A stretch of DNA of 64,000 nucleotides from an uncultured Clostridia bacterium (GCA_937896665.1 CALBNS010000065.1:43947-107946), one strand, 5' to 3'. Numbered from the stretch's first letter, positions 44,334 to 53,516 are shown. Made by a program: numbers and translations. Notes: generated by a model from the letters alone, not told the origin.

Positions 44334-45023
44334 ATGGAAAATAGTTATATTCTGGAACGATTGTTTTCATTACAGGATCTCACATATAAACAGTTTCATT
44401 GCAAACTGATGCCGACGGTTAATCCGGACAATGTGATTGGTGTGCGTATACCAGAATTGCGTAAGTTTGCAAGAGAACTGAACGGAAGTGAAGCAGCAAG
44501 GAAGTTCATAGCTGATTTGCCGCACCAATATTATGAAGAAAACAACCTGCATGGTTTTCTACTTGAGAAAATAAAGGATTATGATGCATGTGTTTTGGCA
44601 TTGCATCAATTTTTACCATATGTAGATAACTGGGCGACATGTGATTCCATGTCGCCAAAAGTGTTTAAGAAGCATTTATCAGAGCTTCTTGAGGAAATCA
44701 AAGTATGGCTTAACTCGGAACATACCTACACGGTACGTTTTGGAATAGGGATGTTGATGAAATTCTATCTTGATGAATATTTTAAACCAGAATATCCGGG
44801 GATGGTTGCAGCTATAAAGTCAGAAGAATATTATATAAATATGATGATTGCATGGTATTTTGCGACAGGGCTTGCAAAGCAATATGATGCTGTATTGCCA
44901 TATATACAGGAACAAAGGCTGGACGTCTGGACACATAATAAGACTATTCAGAAAGCCGTGGAGAGTTATCGCATTACTCCAGAGCAAAAGGAATATCTCA
45001 AGACCTTGAAAATTCCAAAATAG
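44334..45023 (+). CDS. DNA alkylation repair protein (AlkD-like)
   Basis: 229 residues of helical HEAT-like repeats, with GVRIPELRKFARELN, FLPYVDNWATCDSMSPKVF and RFGIGMLMKFYLDEYF. The WATCDS stretch holds the Trp-Asp pair used by AlkD to free alkylated bases without flipping. It follows trxB after 17 bp and probably shares the transcript. Substrate range is unknown. Confidence 0.88.
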   Translation: MENSYILERLFSLQDLTYKQFHCKLMPTVNPDNVIGVRIPELRKFARELNGSEAARKFIADLPHQYYEENNLHGFLLEKIKDYDACVLALHQFLPYVDNWATCDSMSPKVFKKHLSELLEEIKVWLNSEHTYTVRFGIGMLMKFYLDEYFKPEYPGMVAAIKSEEYYINMMIAWYFATGLAKQYDAVLPYIQEQRLDVWTHNKTIQKAVESYRITPEQKEYLKTLKIPK

Positions 45024-45042
45024 AGGAACATACTATTGTTAA

Positions 45043-45186
45043 TTGCAATTTCACAAATATGGAGGTTCTAAGACAGCGCAAGAGTTGTTGAAAGAATCAA
45101 CAGCTGAACCGTTCAATCCACAGTATTATATTGAATACCTGACCGGCAAATATAAAGATCTATATGATATTAAGGGTCAATTTTAA
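45043..45186 (+). pseudogene. Orphan gene fragment
   Basis: A frame of 47 codons, YGGSKTAQELLKESTAEPFN then PQYYIEYLTGKYKDLYDIKG, with only a TTG as possible start and no ribosome site. It resembles the C-terminal end of a small regulatory or toxin-antitoxin protein, but no family can be named. The rest of 45187-45333 is AT-rich leader DNA of spoVT with a small dyad ATACT-AAT-AGTAT and no gene. Confidence 0.3.
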
Positions 45187-45333
45187 AATACAATTCTTCT
45201 TATAAAACTGGTAAAACAACTCATAATTTCTAAAAAATGAGTGATACTAATAGTATAAAATCAGTGTTTACGATTTTTTTCATTTTAAGAGTAGATTGTT
45301 ACCGATAAAAATCATGTATAAGGAGAAGGTATT

Positions 45334-45882
45334 ATGAAAGCAACCGGAATTGTTCGAAGAATAGATGACCTCGGGCGTGTTGTTATCCCAAAGGAAATCA
45401 GAAGAACTTTAAGAATCAGGGAAGGTGACCCACTGGAAATCTTTACAGACAGAGAAGGTGAAATTATTCTCAAAAAATATTCGCCGATTGGTGAGTTGTC
45501 GGCATTTGCAAAGGAATATGCTGAGAGTATTGCAACCACACTAGGTTGTACAGTATGTGTGGCGGACCACGATCAGATTATAGCTGCTTCCGGTGCAGGA
45601 AAAAAAGACTTGCAGGATAAGTTCATAAGCAGACAATTAGAACATGTGCTTATGGAACGGGGACAGGTATTTGCAGTGCCGGGTGAGAAGAGGTATATGC
45701 AGATTCTTGATGAACAGGCTGAGGATTACATCAACCAAATGATTGTACCGATTCTTTGTGAAGGAGATGTGATAGGTGCTGTTTTGATACTAGATAAAGA
45801 TGCAAAAAGAAAATTTGGTGAGACAGAACAGAAAATGGCTCATTGTGCAGCAGGTTTTCTGGGAAAACAAATGGAACAATAG
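45334..45882 (+). CDS. spoVT: Stage V sporulation protein T
   Basis: 182 residues. The N-terminal AbrB-like swapped-hairpin DNA-binding domain is MKATGIVRRIDDLGRVVIPK then EIRRTLRIREGDPLEIFTD; the C-terminal part (about 55-180) is a GAF-like domain. SpoVT tunes sigma-G dependent forespore genes and spore cortex or germination genes in spore formers. ATG 45334 follows AAGGAGAAGG. It is monocistronic here. Its presence suggests the organism has, or descends from, a sporulation programme. Confidence 0.95.
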   Translation: MKATGIVRRIDDLGRVVIPKEIRRTLRIREGDPLEIFTDREGEIILKKYSPIGELSAFAKEYAESIATTLGCTVCVADHDQIIAASGAGKKDLQDKFISRQLEHVLMERGQVFAVPGEKRYMQILDEQAEDYINQMIVPILCEGDVIGAVLILDKDAKRKFGETEQKMAHCAAGFLGKQMEQ

Positions 45883-45937
45883 AAGCATAAAACCCTTCGG
45901 ACAATCATAGATTGTGATATGTAAGGAGGGTAAGGAC

Positions 45938-46294
45938 ATGGAGAAAAAAGCTACTCTGATGCTGAAAGCTTTATTGGCATCTTATTTTGTAAGTGGAATT
46001 CTGCTTGTGATTTTAACTGTTCTGCTATATAAACTGGAACTGGACGAACAGAAGGTGACTGCAGGTATCATAGTGATTTATGTGCTGTCCACATTTGCCG
46101 GAGGATTTATTCTAGGGAAATGGGCAAAAGTGAGACGATTTGTCTGGGGATTATCATTGGGGGTTATTTACTTTGGCTTGCTTCTTGTAATTTCATTGGG
46201 AGTGTATCGTACTTTGCAGGGGAATGGCACGAATATTGTGACTACATTCCTGCTCTGTGCGGGAGGCGGTATGTTTGGCGGGATGGTTTCGTAG
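45938..46294 (+). CDS. TIGR04086-family membrane protein
   Basis: 118 residues from ATG 45938 behind AGGAGGG. Four membrane helices: LLASYFVSGILLVILTVLLY, AGIIVIYVLSTFAGGFILG, GLSLGVIYFGLLLVISLGVY and a final glycine-rich one ending GGGMFGGM. The family is defined by its position next to SCIFF genes in Clostridia, and here it is the gene directly upstream of SCIFF, so it may act in SCIFF export or insertion; this is not proven. Confidence 0.88.
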   Translation: MEKKATLMLKALLASYFVSGILLVILTVLLYKLELDEQKVTAGIIVIYVLSTFAGGFILGKWAKVRRFVWGLSLGVIYFGLLLVISLGVYRTLQGNGTNIVTTFLLCAGGGMFGGMVS

Positions 46295-46319
46295 CTTTCA
46301 CAGCAAAAGAAAAAAAGAC

Positions 46320-46348
46320 TTTAAAAACGTCTAAACCTATGATATAAT
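46320..46348 (+). promoter_or_regulatory. Likely SCIFF promoter
   Basis: TATAAT at 46343-46348 with a weak -35 TTTAAA at 46320-46325 (17 bp). It stands 33 bp before the SCIFF start. Confidence 0.5.
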
Positions 46349-46380
46349 AGCAGAAGTATAAATCGAAGGAGGAAACGACA

Positions 46381-46524
46381 ATGAAACATATCAAAACATT
46401 GAATACACAAACATTAAACAATACAGTAAAAAAAGGTGGATGTGGAGAGTGCCAGACATCTTGTCAATCAGCTTGCAAGACATCTTGCACAGTTGGAAAT
46501 CAGGTTTGTGAACAAAAGAAATAA
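46381..46524 (+). CDS. SCIFF peptide (six cysteines in forty-five residues)
   Basis: 47 residues, too short for many gene callers. MKHIKTLNTQTLNNTVKKGG is followed by six cysteines in CGECQTSCQSACKTSC and QVC. ATG 46381 follows GGAGG. SCIFF is the near-universal clostridial RiPP precursor; the partner radical SAM enzyme makes a thioether bond from a Cys to a neighbouring residue. The N-terminal half is the leader, the Cys-rich half the core. The final product and its use are unknown. Strong terminator and inverted repeat follow. Confidence 0.96.
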   Translation: MKHIKTLNTQTLNNTVKKGGCGECQTSCQSACKTSCTVGNQVCEQKK

Positions 46525-46544
46525 ATTTTAATAAGTGAGCAAGA

Positions 46545-46567
46545 CAGCGGCTTCGGTCGCTGTTTTT
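46545..46567 (+). terminator. UUCG-capped terminator after SCIFF
   Basis: CAGCGGC-TTCG-GTCGCTG forms a 7 bp stem (one G-U) with a TTCG tetraloop, directly followed by TTTTT (46563-46567). It should stop most transcripts after the peptide gene and lower maturase expression. Confidence 0.85.
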
Positions 46568-46611
46568 CATGATATAGGAAAGTCCTCGACTTTCCTATAT
46601 CATGAAAAACA
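46561..46611. repeat. 24 bp perfect inverted repeat between SCIFF and its maturase
   Basis: Arms at 46561-46584 and 46588-46611 are exact reverse complements with a 3-base loop (CTC). The left arm begins with TGTTTTT, which is also the last stem bases and T tract of the terminator, so the two folds cannot form fully at once. There is no T run after the second hairpin. Confidence 0.95.
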
Positions 46612-46654
46612 CTTGGTGCAACGATGCACACGGAAACATAGGAAAGGAAAAAGG

Positions 46655-48046
46655 ATGATTCATCAATATAAAAACAATGGTTATCAGATTGTACTTGATG
46701 TGAATAGTGGTTCTGTACATGTTGTGGATGATGTATGTTATGACGTGATTGCTTGTCTGGAAGTAATGAATCCAGAACATACAGAAGAAACTTTGTGCAG
46801 TGAGGAGACGAAAACAAATGTAATCTGTGAATTGAAAGATAAATACAGTGAGGAAGAACTTGCGGAAGCATTGGAAGATATTATAGAGCTTACAAAAGCA
46901 GGACAGCTTTTTACAAAAGATACATACGAAGCTTACATAGGTGCAGTCAAGAATAGAAAGACTGTCGTAAAGGCATTGTGCATACATATTGCCCATGACT
47001 GTAATCTGGCATGTAAATACTGTTTTGCGGAGGAAGGAGAATATCATGGAAGAAGGGCTTTGATGTCTTATGAAGTGGGCAAAAAAGCCTTAGATTTTCT
47101 GATTGCAAATTCCGGAAACAGAAGGAATCTTGAGGTGGATTTCTTCGGTGGGGAACCATTGATGAACTGGCAGGTTGTCAAAGATCTGGTGGCTTACGGA
47201 AGAGAGCAGGAAAAGCTTCATGATAAACATTTCCGTTTTACGATTACGACAAACGGTGTGCTTTTAAATGATGAAGTACAGGAATTTGTGAATAAAGAGA
47301 TGGACAATGTCGTACTGAGTCTTGATGGACGTAAGGAAGTTAATAACAATATGCGTCCGTTCCGCAATGGAAAAGGAAGTTATGAACTGATCGTTCCAAA
47401 ATTCCGGAAATTGGCAGAGAGCCGCAATCAGGAGAAATACTATGTGCGTGGAACTTTCACGAGAGAGAATCTCGATTTTTCGAATGATGTACTCCATTTC
47501 GCTGACTTAGGATTTAAGCAGGTTTCTGTTGAGCCTGTAGTGGGAGAAGATTCTGAATTTTATTCGATAAAGAAAGAAGATTTGCCACAGATTTTTGCAG
47601 AATATGATAAGTTGGCAAAAGAGATGATTGAACGCGAAAAGGCGGGAAAAGGCTTTAATTTCTTCCATTTCATGATTGATTTGGACGGAGGACCGTGTGT
47701 CGCAAAACGATTGTCCGGATGCGGTTCCGGAACAGAATATCTGGCAGTTACACCTTGGGGAGATTTATATCCATGTCATCAGTTTGTAGGCGATGAGGAT
47801 TTCCTGATGGGAAATGTGGATGAAGGTGTCGTAAAAACAGAGATAGCTGATGAATTCAGAGGCTGCAGTGTATATTCGAAAGGAAAGTGTAAAAATTGTT
47901 TTGCAAAGTTCTATTGCAGCGGTGGATGTATGGCCAATTCATATAAGTTTCATGGTTCTATTCATGATGCATATGATATCGGCTGTGAAATGCAAAAGAA
48001 ACGTGTGGAGTGCGCAATTATGATCAAAGCGGCTTTAGCAGAATAA
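46655..48046 (+). CDS. SCIFF radical SAM maturase
   Basis: 463 residues from ATG 46655 (AGGAAAGG upstream). Radical SAM cluster motif CNLACKYCFAEEG at about 115-122, the glycine motif DFFGGEPLMNW, and a SPASM/twitch C-terminus with two further Fe-S clusters: CGSGTEYLAVTPWGDLYPC, CKNCFAKFYCSGGC and a last Cys in GCEMQ. It installs the thioether in SCIFF. A longer frame from 46535 would run through the inverted repeat and is unlikely. The N-terminal part (YQIVLDVNSGSVHVVDDVCY) is the peptide-binding RRE-like region. Confidence 0.95.
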   Translation: MIHQYKNNGYQIVLDVNSGSVHVVDDVCYDVIACLEVMNPEHTEETLCSEETKTNVICELKDKYSEEELAEALEDIIELTKAGQLFTKDTYEAYIGAVKNRKTVVKALCIHIAHDCNLACKYCFAEEGEYHGRRALMSYEVGKKALDFLIANSGNRRNLEVDFFGGEPLMNWQVVKDLVAYGREQEKLHDKHFRFTITTNGVLLNDEVQEFVNKEMDNVVLSLDGRKEVNNNMRPFRNGKGSYELIVPKFRKLAESRNQEKYYVRGTFTRENLDFSNDVLHFADLGFKQVSVEPVVGEDSEFYSIKKEDLPQIFAEYDKLAKEMIEREKAGKGFNFFHFMIDLDGGPCVAKRLSGCGSGTEYLAVTPWGDLYPCHQFVGDEDFLMGNVDEGVVKTEIADEFRGCSVYSKGKCKNCFAKFYCSGGCMANSYKFHGSIHDAYDIGCEMQKKRVECAIMIKAALAE

Positions 48047-48052
48047 TAGATG

Positions 48053-48092
48053 TAGGGGCGGGGAAATGACAAATTTCTTCCGCCTCATTTTA
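48053..48092 (+). terminator. Likely terminator after the maturase
   Basis: GGCGGGGAAAT pairs with ATTTCTTCCGCC (G-U pairs) around GACA, followed by TCATTTTAT. Confidence 0.6.
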
Positions 48093-48107
48093 TAAGAGGA
48101 GTTTCCT

Positions 48108-49868
48108 ATGGAAAAATGGTTTGTAATGAGAAAAGGTGCACCCTTTCAGGAAATTGCAGAGAAATTTCATATTCATCCAATTTTAGCCCGGCTGATCCGC
48201 AACAGGGATGTGGTGGGTGAAAAAGAGATTGAGCTTTATCTGAATGGTACAATTGCGGATTTGCATGATGGCATGTTGATGAAAGATATGGATAAAGCAG
48301 TGGATATTCTGAAAGAAAAAATTCTGGAAGAAAAGAAAATCAGGATTATCGGTGATTACGATATTGACGGAATTAATGCAACTTATATCCTGCTGGAAGG
48401 GCTGAAGACATTGGGTGGTGATGTAGATATTGACATTCCTGACAGAATGAAGGATGGATATGGCCTGAATAAGGCGTTGATAGACCGTGCTTTTGATGCA
48501 GATGTTGATACCATTGTTACTTGTGATAATGGGATTGCAGCAAGGGACGAGATTGCATATGGAAAAAGTTTGGGAATGACTATTATTGTGACAGACCATC
48601 ATGAAGTGCCCTTTGAAGAGGATGAAAGTGGAAGAAGATATATTATTCCAGAGGCAGATGCGATAATTGATCCGAAACAGCAGGAGTGTGGTTATCCGTT
48701 CAAGGAGTTGTGTGGAGCCGGCGTTGCCTACAAATTGGTAGAAGCATTGTTCGAAATGTCCGGACGGGACGCAGAGGATGTGGACTATCTGATGGAGAAT
48801 GTTGCGATTGCCACGGTTGGAGATGTGATGGATTTAGTCGGCGAAAATAGGATTTTTGTAAAGCAGGGACTTGAGATGCTAAAAAGAACAAAAAATCTGG
48901 GATTAAAAGCATTGATAGAATGTACCGGAGTTGATGTGGAGCGATTATCATCTTATCATATTGGATTTGTAATCGGGCCGTGTCTCAATGCCAGTGGACG
49001 TTTAGATACAGCAAAGCGGGCATTAGAACTTTTGTGTGCCAGAACGAAAAAAGAGGCTGATATATTGGCGGGTGATTTAAAAGCATTGAACGATAACCGG
49101 AAAGACATGACAGCGGTTGCTGTGGAGGAAGCTGTCCGTCAGGTGGAAAGCAGCGGTTTGAACAAGGATTCGGTATTGGTTGTTTACCTGCCGGAGTGTC
49201 ATGAAAGTCTTGCCGGAATTGTGGCGGGAAGAATCCGGGAACGGTATTATAAACCGACATTCATTTTGACGAAGGCAGAGGAGGGGGTAAAAGGCTCCGG
49301 ACGCTCCATTGAGAGTTATCATATGTATGAAGGTCTAAATCGTTGTAAGGAGCTGCTTACGAAATTTGGAGGACATAAACTGGCAGCAGGACTGTCTCTG
49401 GAAGAATGTAATGTGGAGAGACTGCGAAAGGAATTGAACAAATATTCGGGGCTGAGTGATGAGAACCTTATTCCAAAAATCTCGATTGATATGCAGATGC
49501 CGCTTCGGTATGTAACCACTGAACTTGTGGAAGAACTAGAGTTATTAGAGCCGTTTGGAAAGGGAAATGCCAAACCGATTTTTGTAGAGAAGAATATTGA
49601 ACTTTTAGATGGAAAGATTCTTGGCAAAAATCAGAACGTACTGAAATTCCAGGTGCGGGATGCGGAGGGAACGGTAAGAGATGCCCTGTATTTTGGAGAC
49701 ATCCCTAAATTTCTGCAATATCTCCAGGAGAAACACGGGGAGGATGCTGTTAGGAGTATGCTAAATGGAAGAAAAAGTGGTATCAGGATGGCGTTCACAT
49801 ATTATCCGAATGTGAATGAATATATGAATAGGATAACCGTGCAGATTATTATTCAAAATTATCAATAA
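48108..49868 (+). CDS. recJ: Single-strand DNA exonuclease RecJ
   Basis: 586 residues. DHH phosphoesterase motifs: IIGDYDIDGINATYILLEGL, VTCDNGIAARDEI, IIVTDHHEVP and ATVGDVMDLVG; the DHHA1 part has GIVAGRIRERY and GSGRSIESYHMYEGL with GGHKLAAGLSLEE; an OB fold ends it. It degrades ssDNA 5-prime to 3-prime in recombination and repair. ATG 48108 follows AGAGGAG. First gene of a conserved clostridial block, although apt has its own promoter. Confidence 0.93.
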   Translation: MEKWFVMRKGAPFQEIAEKFHIHPILARLIRNRDVVGEKEIELYLNGTIADLHDGMLMKDMDKAVDILKEKILEEKKIRIIGDYDIDGINATYILLEGLKTLGGDVDIDIPDRMKDGYGLNKALIDRAFDADVDTIVTCDNGIAARDEIAYGKSLGMTIIVTDHHEVPFEEDESGRRYIIPEADAIIDPKQQECGYPFKELCGAGVAYKLVEALFEMSGRDAEDVDYLMENVAIATVGDVMDLVGENRIFVKQGLEMLKRTKNLGLKALIECTGVDVERLSSYHIGFVIGPCLNASGRLDTAKRALELLCARTKKEADILAGDLKALNDNRKDMTAVAVEEAVRQVESSGLNKDSVLVVYLPECHESLAGIVAGRIRERYYKPTFILTKAEEGVKGSGRSIESYHMYEGLNRCKELLTKFGGHKLAAGLSLEECNVERLRKELNKYSGLSDENLIPKISIDMQMPLRYVTTELVEELELLEPFGKGNAKPIFVEKNIELLDGKILGKNQNVLKFQVRDAEGTVRDALYFGDIPKFLQYLQEKHGEDAVRSMLNGRKSGIRMAFTYYPNVNEYMNRITVQIIIQNYQ

Positions 49869-49903
49869 TCTGACAAAAACAGTAATTAGTAATTATAAAC
49901 AAT

Positions 49904-49932
49904 TTGAAAAATAAAAAGAAAAGTGATATACT
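49904..49932 (+). promoter_or_regulatory. Promoter of apt-relA
   Basis: TTGAAA (49904-49909), 17 bp, TATACT (49927-49932), 33 bp before the apt start. Confidence 0.75.
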
Positions 49933-49964
49933 AAAATATACTTTTTTAAACTGAGGTGAAAAAG

Positions 49965-50492
49965 ATGGGAAAACCAATTGAAGAATATGTTAGAAGTATC
50001 GTAGATTTTCCAGAGCCCGGAATCATTTTTCGTGATGTAACAAGTATTTTGGGAGATGCAGAAGGTTTACATCTGGCAATTGATTTGATGCAGGAAAAAT
50101 TGAAAGATGTTGAATTTGATGTGGTAGTAGGACCGGAATCAAGAGGATTTATTTTCGGGGTTCCGATTGCATATAATCTGCACAAACCGTTTGTGCCGGT
50201 TCGTAAGAAAGGAAAACTTCCTTGTGAGACGGTTTCGGTTCGATATGATTTGGAGTATGGAAGTGCTGAGATTGAGATGCACAAGAATTCCATCAAGCCA
50301 GGACAGAAGGTTGTCATTATTGATGATTTGATGGCGACAGGCGGAACGGTAAAGGCAATGATTGAGCTGATTGAAGGATTGGGCGGAATTGTTGTACGAA
50401 TTATATCTTTGATGGAATTACAAGGTTTAGAAGGAAGAAAGAGATTAGAAGGATACGATATAGAGACTGTGATAGCATATCCTGGTAAGTAA
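49965..50492 (+). CDS. apt: Adenine phosphoribosyltransferase
   Basis: 175 residues from ATG 49965 (GAGGTG 6 bp before). Key stretches: FPEPGIIFRDVTSILGD, VVGPESRGFIFGVPIAYNL, FVPVRKKGKLPCETVSVRYD and the PRPP loop VVIIDDLMATGGTVKAM. It recovers adenine to AMP. Its place before relA is a common clostridial arrangement linking purine salvage with (p)ppGpp. Confidence 0.96.
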   Translation: MGKPIEEYVRSIVDFPEPGIIFRDVTSILGDAEGLHLAIDLMQEKLKDVEFDVVVGPESRGFIFGVPIAYNLHKPFVPVRKKGKLPCETVSVRYDLEYGSAEIEMHKNSIKPGQKVVIIDDLMATGGTVKAMIELIEGLGGIVVRIISLMELQGLEGRKRLEGYDIETVIAYPGK

Positions 50493-50512
50493 AGACCGGA
50501 GGGGGCGAAGGT

Positions 50513-52813
50513 ATGGCTGACGACAAAGTGTTAGAAAAACCGAATAAAACATTTCCAATGGTAGATGGTCATGCGGTAAAAGCACCGGAAGATTATCAAG
50601 ATCCAAAGAAATTGTATGAGGCTTTAATTACCCGCATCCGAAAGTACCATCCATCGGCAGATATTTCGATGGTTGTGAAGGCATTCGACATTGCCTATAA
50701 AGCGCATGAGGGACAATATCGCAAATCAGGGGAAGCATATATTATCCACCCACTCTGGGTTGCGACGATTCTTGCTGAACTGGAGATGGATAAAGAGACC
50801 ATTGTGGCGGGAATTCTGCATGATGTCGTGGAAGATACGGTCATGACAGAAGACGAAATCAAGGAGATTTTTGGAGATGAAGTTGCCCTATTGGTTGATG
50901 GTGTAACCAAGTTGGGACAGTTGTCTTATTCTTCTGATAAACTGGAAGTGCAGGCGGAAAATTTACGAAAGATGTTTCTTGCAATGGCAAAAGATATCCG
51001 GGTTATTTTGATTAAGCTTGCAGACCGTCTGCATAATATGAGAACATTAGAGTTCATGCGTCCGGCAAAGCAGATAGAAAAAGCCAAAGAGACCATGGAT
51101 ATTTATGCTCCTATTGCACAACGTCTTGGTATTTCGAAGATTAAGACGGAGCTTGATGACTTGGCATTGAAGTACTCACAACCTGAAGTGTTTTTTGACT
51201 TGGTGCAGCAGATTAATCAAAGAAAGACAGAGCGTGAAGAATTTGTCCGGCAGATTGTTAATGAAGTGACCAAGCATATGGAGAATGCGAATATTAAGGC
51301 AGAGGTCAAAGGAAGAGTAAAGCATTTCTTCAGTATTTATAAAAAAATGGTGAATCAGGATAAGACTGTGGACCAGATTTACGATTTGTTTGCCGTGCGT
51401 ATTATTGTAGATTCTGTGAGGGACTGTTATGCAGCTCTTGGTGTGATTCATGAGATGTATACTCCGGTTCCTGGACGTTTCAAAGACTTTATTGCGATGC
51501 CGAAACCGAATATGTATCAGTCGCTCCATACAACACTTATGAGCTCTGTCGGTCAGCCGTTTGAAATTCAGATCCGTACGAAAGAGATGCATAAGACCGC
51601 AGAATATGGTATTGCAGCTCACTGGAAATATAAAGAATCTAATGACGGCAAGAAGAGCGTTGCAGCTCAGGAAGAAGAGAAATTAAGTTGGCTTCGGCAG
51701 ATACTGGAGTGGCAGCAGAACACAGATAACCGTGAGTTCTTAAGCCTTTTAAAGGGCGATTTGGATTTATTTGCTGAGGATGTTTATTGTTTTACTCCGA
51801 ATGGGGATGTAAAGAATCTGCCGAATGGCTCTACACCGATTGACTTTGCCTATGCAATTCACAGCGCGGTAGGAAATAAGATGGTAGGGGCACGTGTCAA
51901 TGGCAAACTGGTGAATATAGACTATAAGATTCAGAATGGAGACAGAATTGAAGTTCTGACATCACAGAATTCAAAAGGACCAAGCCGTGACTGGTTGAAT
52001 ATTGTTAAGAGTACACAGGCACGCAATAAGATTAATCAATGGTTCAAAAAAGAATTCAAAGTAGAAAATATTGTTCGCGGAAAAGAAATGGTGAGTGCAT
52101 ATTGTAAAGCAAAGTCACTGGTACTTAGTGATTTGACAAAGCCGAAATATATGCAGATTGTACAGACAAAGTATGGTTTTCGTGATTGGGACTCAGTTCT
52201 TGCAGCAATTGGTCATGGCGGTCTGAAAGAAGGACAGGTTGTGAATCGCTTGTTGGAAGAATACGAGAAGGATCACAAAGAAGTACTCACAGACGAAAAG
52301 ATCATAGAGCGTGTTTCTGAGGCATCGAAAAATAAAGTACATGTCACGAAGTCAAAGAGTGGAATTGTAGTCAAAGGTATTGATGATATGGCAGTACGTT
52401 TCTCGAGATGTTGTAATCCGGTTCCGGGTGATGAGATTGTTGGTTTTGTCACGAGGGGGCGTGGCATGTCGATTCATCGAACAGACTGTATTAATATATT
52501 GAATCTTTCGGAAACAGAAAGGCTGCGTCTGATAGATGCTGAGTGGGAAGCAGGTATTGCAGAAACGAGTGGACAGTATCTGTCTAGTATTAAGATATTT
52601 GCAAATAACAGGCAAGGCTTGTTGATGGAAGTGTCAAAAGTATTCACAGAAAGTAAAATAGATATTAGTTCAATCAATACACATGTCAGTAAGCAGGGAG
52701 TTGCTACTTTGGAACTGAGTTTTGTAGTTGGCGGACGAGAGGAACTGAATCATATTGTAGAAAAACTGCGTCAGATTGAAAGTGTAATTGATATTGAACG
52801 TGCAATAGGATAG
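50513..52813 (+). CDS. relA: Bifunctional (p)ppGpp synthetase/hydrolase
   Basis: 766 residues. HD hydrolase domain (HPLWVATILAELEMDKETIV then AGILHDVVEDT), synthetase domain (YDLFAVRIIVD, PGRFKDFIAMPKPNMYQSLH), TGS (YCFTPNGDVKNLPNGSTPID), a zinc/helical linker (FSRCCNPVPGDEIVGFVTRG) and C-terminal ACT (KIFANNRQGLLMEVSKVF). The R-F-K-D form of the synthetase motif marks the bifunctional Rel type. It makes and breaks the stringent alarmone in response to stalled ribosomes. 20 bp after apt. Confidence 0.96.
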   Translation: MADDKVLEKPNKTFPMVDGHAVKAPEDYQDPKKLYEALITRIRKYHPSADISMVVKAFDIAYKAHEGQYRKSGEAYIIHPLWVATILAELEMDKETIVAGILHDVVEDTVMTEDEIKEIFGDEVALLVDGVTKLGQLSYSSDKLEVQAENLRKMFLAMAKDIRVILIKLADRLHNMRTLEFMRPAKQIEKAKETMDIYAPIAQRLGISKIKTELDDLALKYSQPEVFFDLVQQINQRKTEREEFVRQIVNEVTKHMENANIKAEVKGRVKHFFSIYKKMVNQDKTVDQIYDLFAVRIIVDSVRDCYAALGVIHEMYTPVPGRFKDFIAMPKPNMYQSLHTTLMSSVGQPFEIQIRTKEMHKTAEYGIAAHWKYKESNDGKKSVAAQEEEKLSWLRQILEWQQNTDNREFLSLLKGDLDLFAEDVYCFTPNGDVKNLPNGSTPIDFAYAIHSAVGNKMVGARVNGKLVNIDYKIQNGDRIEVLTSQNSKGPSRDWLNIVKSTQARNKINQWFKKEFKVENIVRGKEMVSAYCKAKSLVLSDLTKPKYMQIVQTKYGFRDWDSVLAAIGHGGLKEGQVVNRLLEEYEKDHKEVLTDEKIIERVSEASKNKVHVTKSKSGIVVKGIDDMAVRFSRCCNPVPGDEIVGFVTRGRGMSIHRTDCINILNLSETERLRLIDAEWEAGIAETSGQYLSSIKIFANNRQGLLMEVSKVFTESKIDISSINTHVSKQGVATLELSFVVGGREELNHIVEKLRQIESVIDIERAIG

Positions 52814-52819
52814 TGAAGT

Positions 52820-53443
52820 ATGAAAATAGAAAAATATGTGTTAGGACCGATGGCAACGAATTGTTATTTGATTGAAAATGAGGATACAAAAGAGGTTGTC
52901 ATCGTGGATCCGGCTGTGTGCCCGGATTATATGAGAGCTTATATAAAAAGGACCGGTTACGAGCCGAGGGCAATTCTTTTGACACATGGACATTTTGACC
53001 ATGTGATGGGTATTGATGGCTGGGTAGAAGAATTCCAGATTCCTGTATATCTTTACGAGGAAGAAAAAGAAGTGCTTGAAAGACCAGAGTGGAATCTGTC
53101 TGTAGCATTTGGAAGCAGTTATTCATATACAAATGGGAAAGGTGTGCGAGACGGGGAAGTCCTGCATCTTGCAGGATATGATTTCAAGGTGCTCCATACG
53201 CCGGGACATACAAAAGGCGGCTGCTGTTATTATGTGGAATCGGAAGCTGTGTTGTTTAGCGGTGACACGTTATTCTGTAATAGCGTCGGAAGAAGCGATT
53301 TTCCAACAGGCAGTATGGTTACTCTGGTAAAATCTATCAAAGATAAACTCTTTTGTTTGCCGGACGATGTTATGGTTTATCCGGGACATAGTGAATTGAC
53401 TTGTATTGTGGATGAAAAACGATGCAATCCGTTTGTTGTGTAA
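52820..53443 (+). CDS. Metallo-beta-lactamase-fold hydrolase (glyoxalase II-like)
   Basis: 207 residues. Metal ligands: THGHFDHVMG, HTPGHTKGG, SGDTLF and YPGHS. The short family next to relA in clostridia is like YcbL/GloB2 and lacks the C-terminal glutathione domain of true GloB, so its thioester substrate is unknown. ATG 52820 is 6 bp after relA. Confidence 0.88.
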   Translation: MKIEKYVLGPMATNCYLIENEDTKEVVIVDPAVCPDYMRAYIKRTGYEPRAILLTHGHFDHVMGIDGWVEEFQIPVYLYEEEKEVLERPEWNLSVAFGSSYSYTNGKGVRDGEVLHLAGYDFKVLHTPGHTKGGCCYYVESEAVLFSGDTLFCNSVGRSDFPTGSMVTLVKSIKDKLFCLPDDVMVYPGHSELTCIVDEKRCNPFVV

Positions 53444-53451
53444 AATGATGC

Positions 53452-53499
53452 AATTTGGGGACGTAGTAAAATAATTTAATTTTGCTACGTCCCGAATTT
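53452..53499 (+). other. Strong intercistronic hairpin
   Basis: GGGACGTAG (53458-53466) pairs with CTACGTCCC (53485-53493); inner AAAAT/ATTTT and outer AATT pairs extend the stem. No T tract follows, so it is more likely an RNA processing or stabilising structure between the hydrolase and hemZ genes than a full terminator. Confidence 0.65.
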
Positions 53500-53516
53500 G
53501 TGAAATGAGGTATAAG

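Noticed and set aside
46535..46654. Forty-residue N-terminal extension of the SCIFF maturase
   Set aside because: The extension is the inverted repeat translated; ATG 46655 has a ribosome site and matches the family start.
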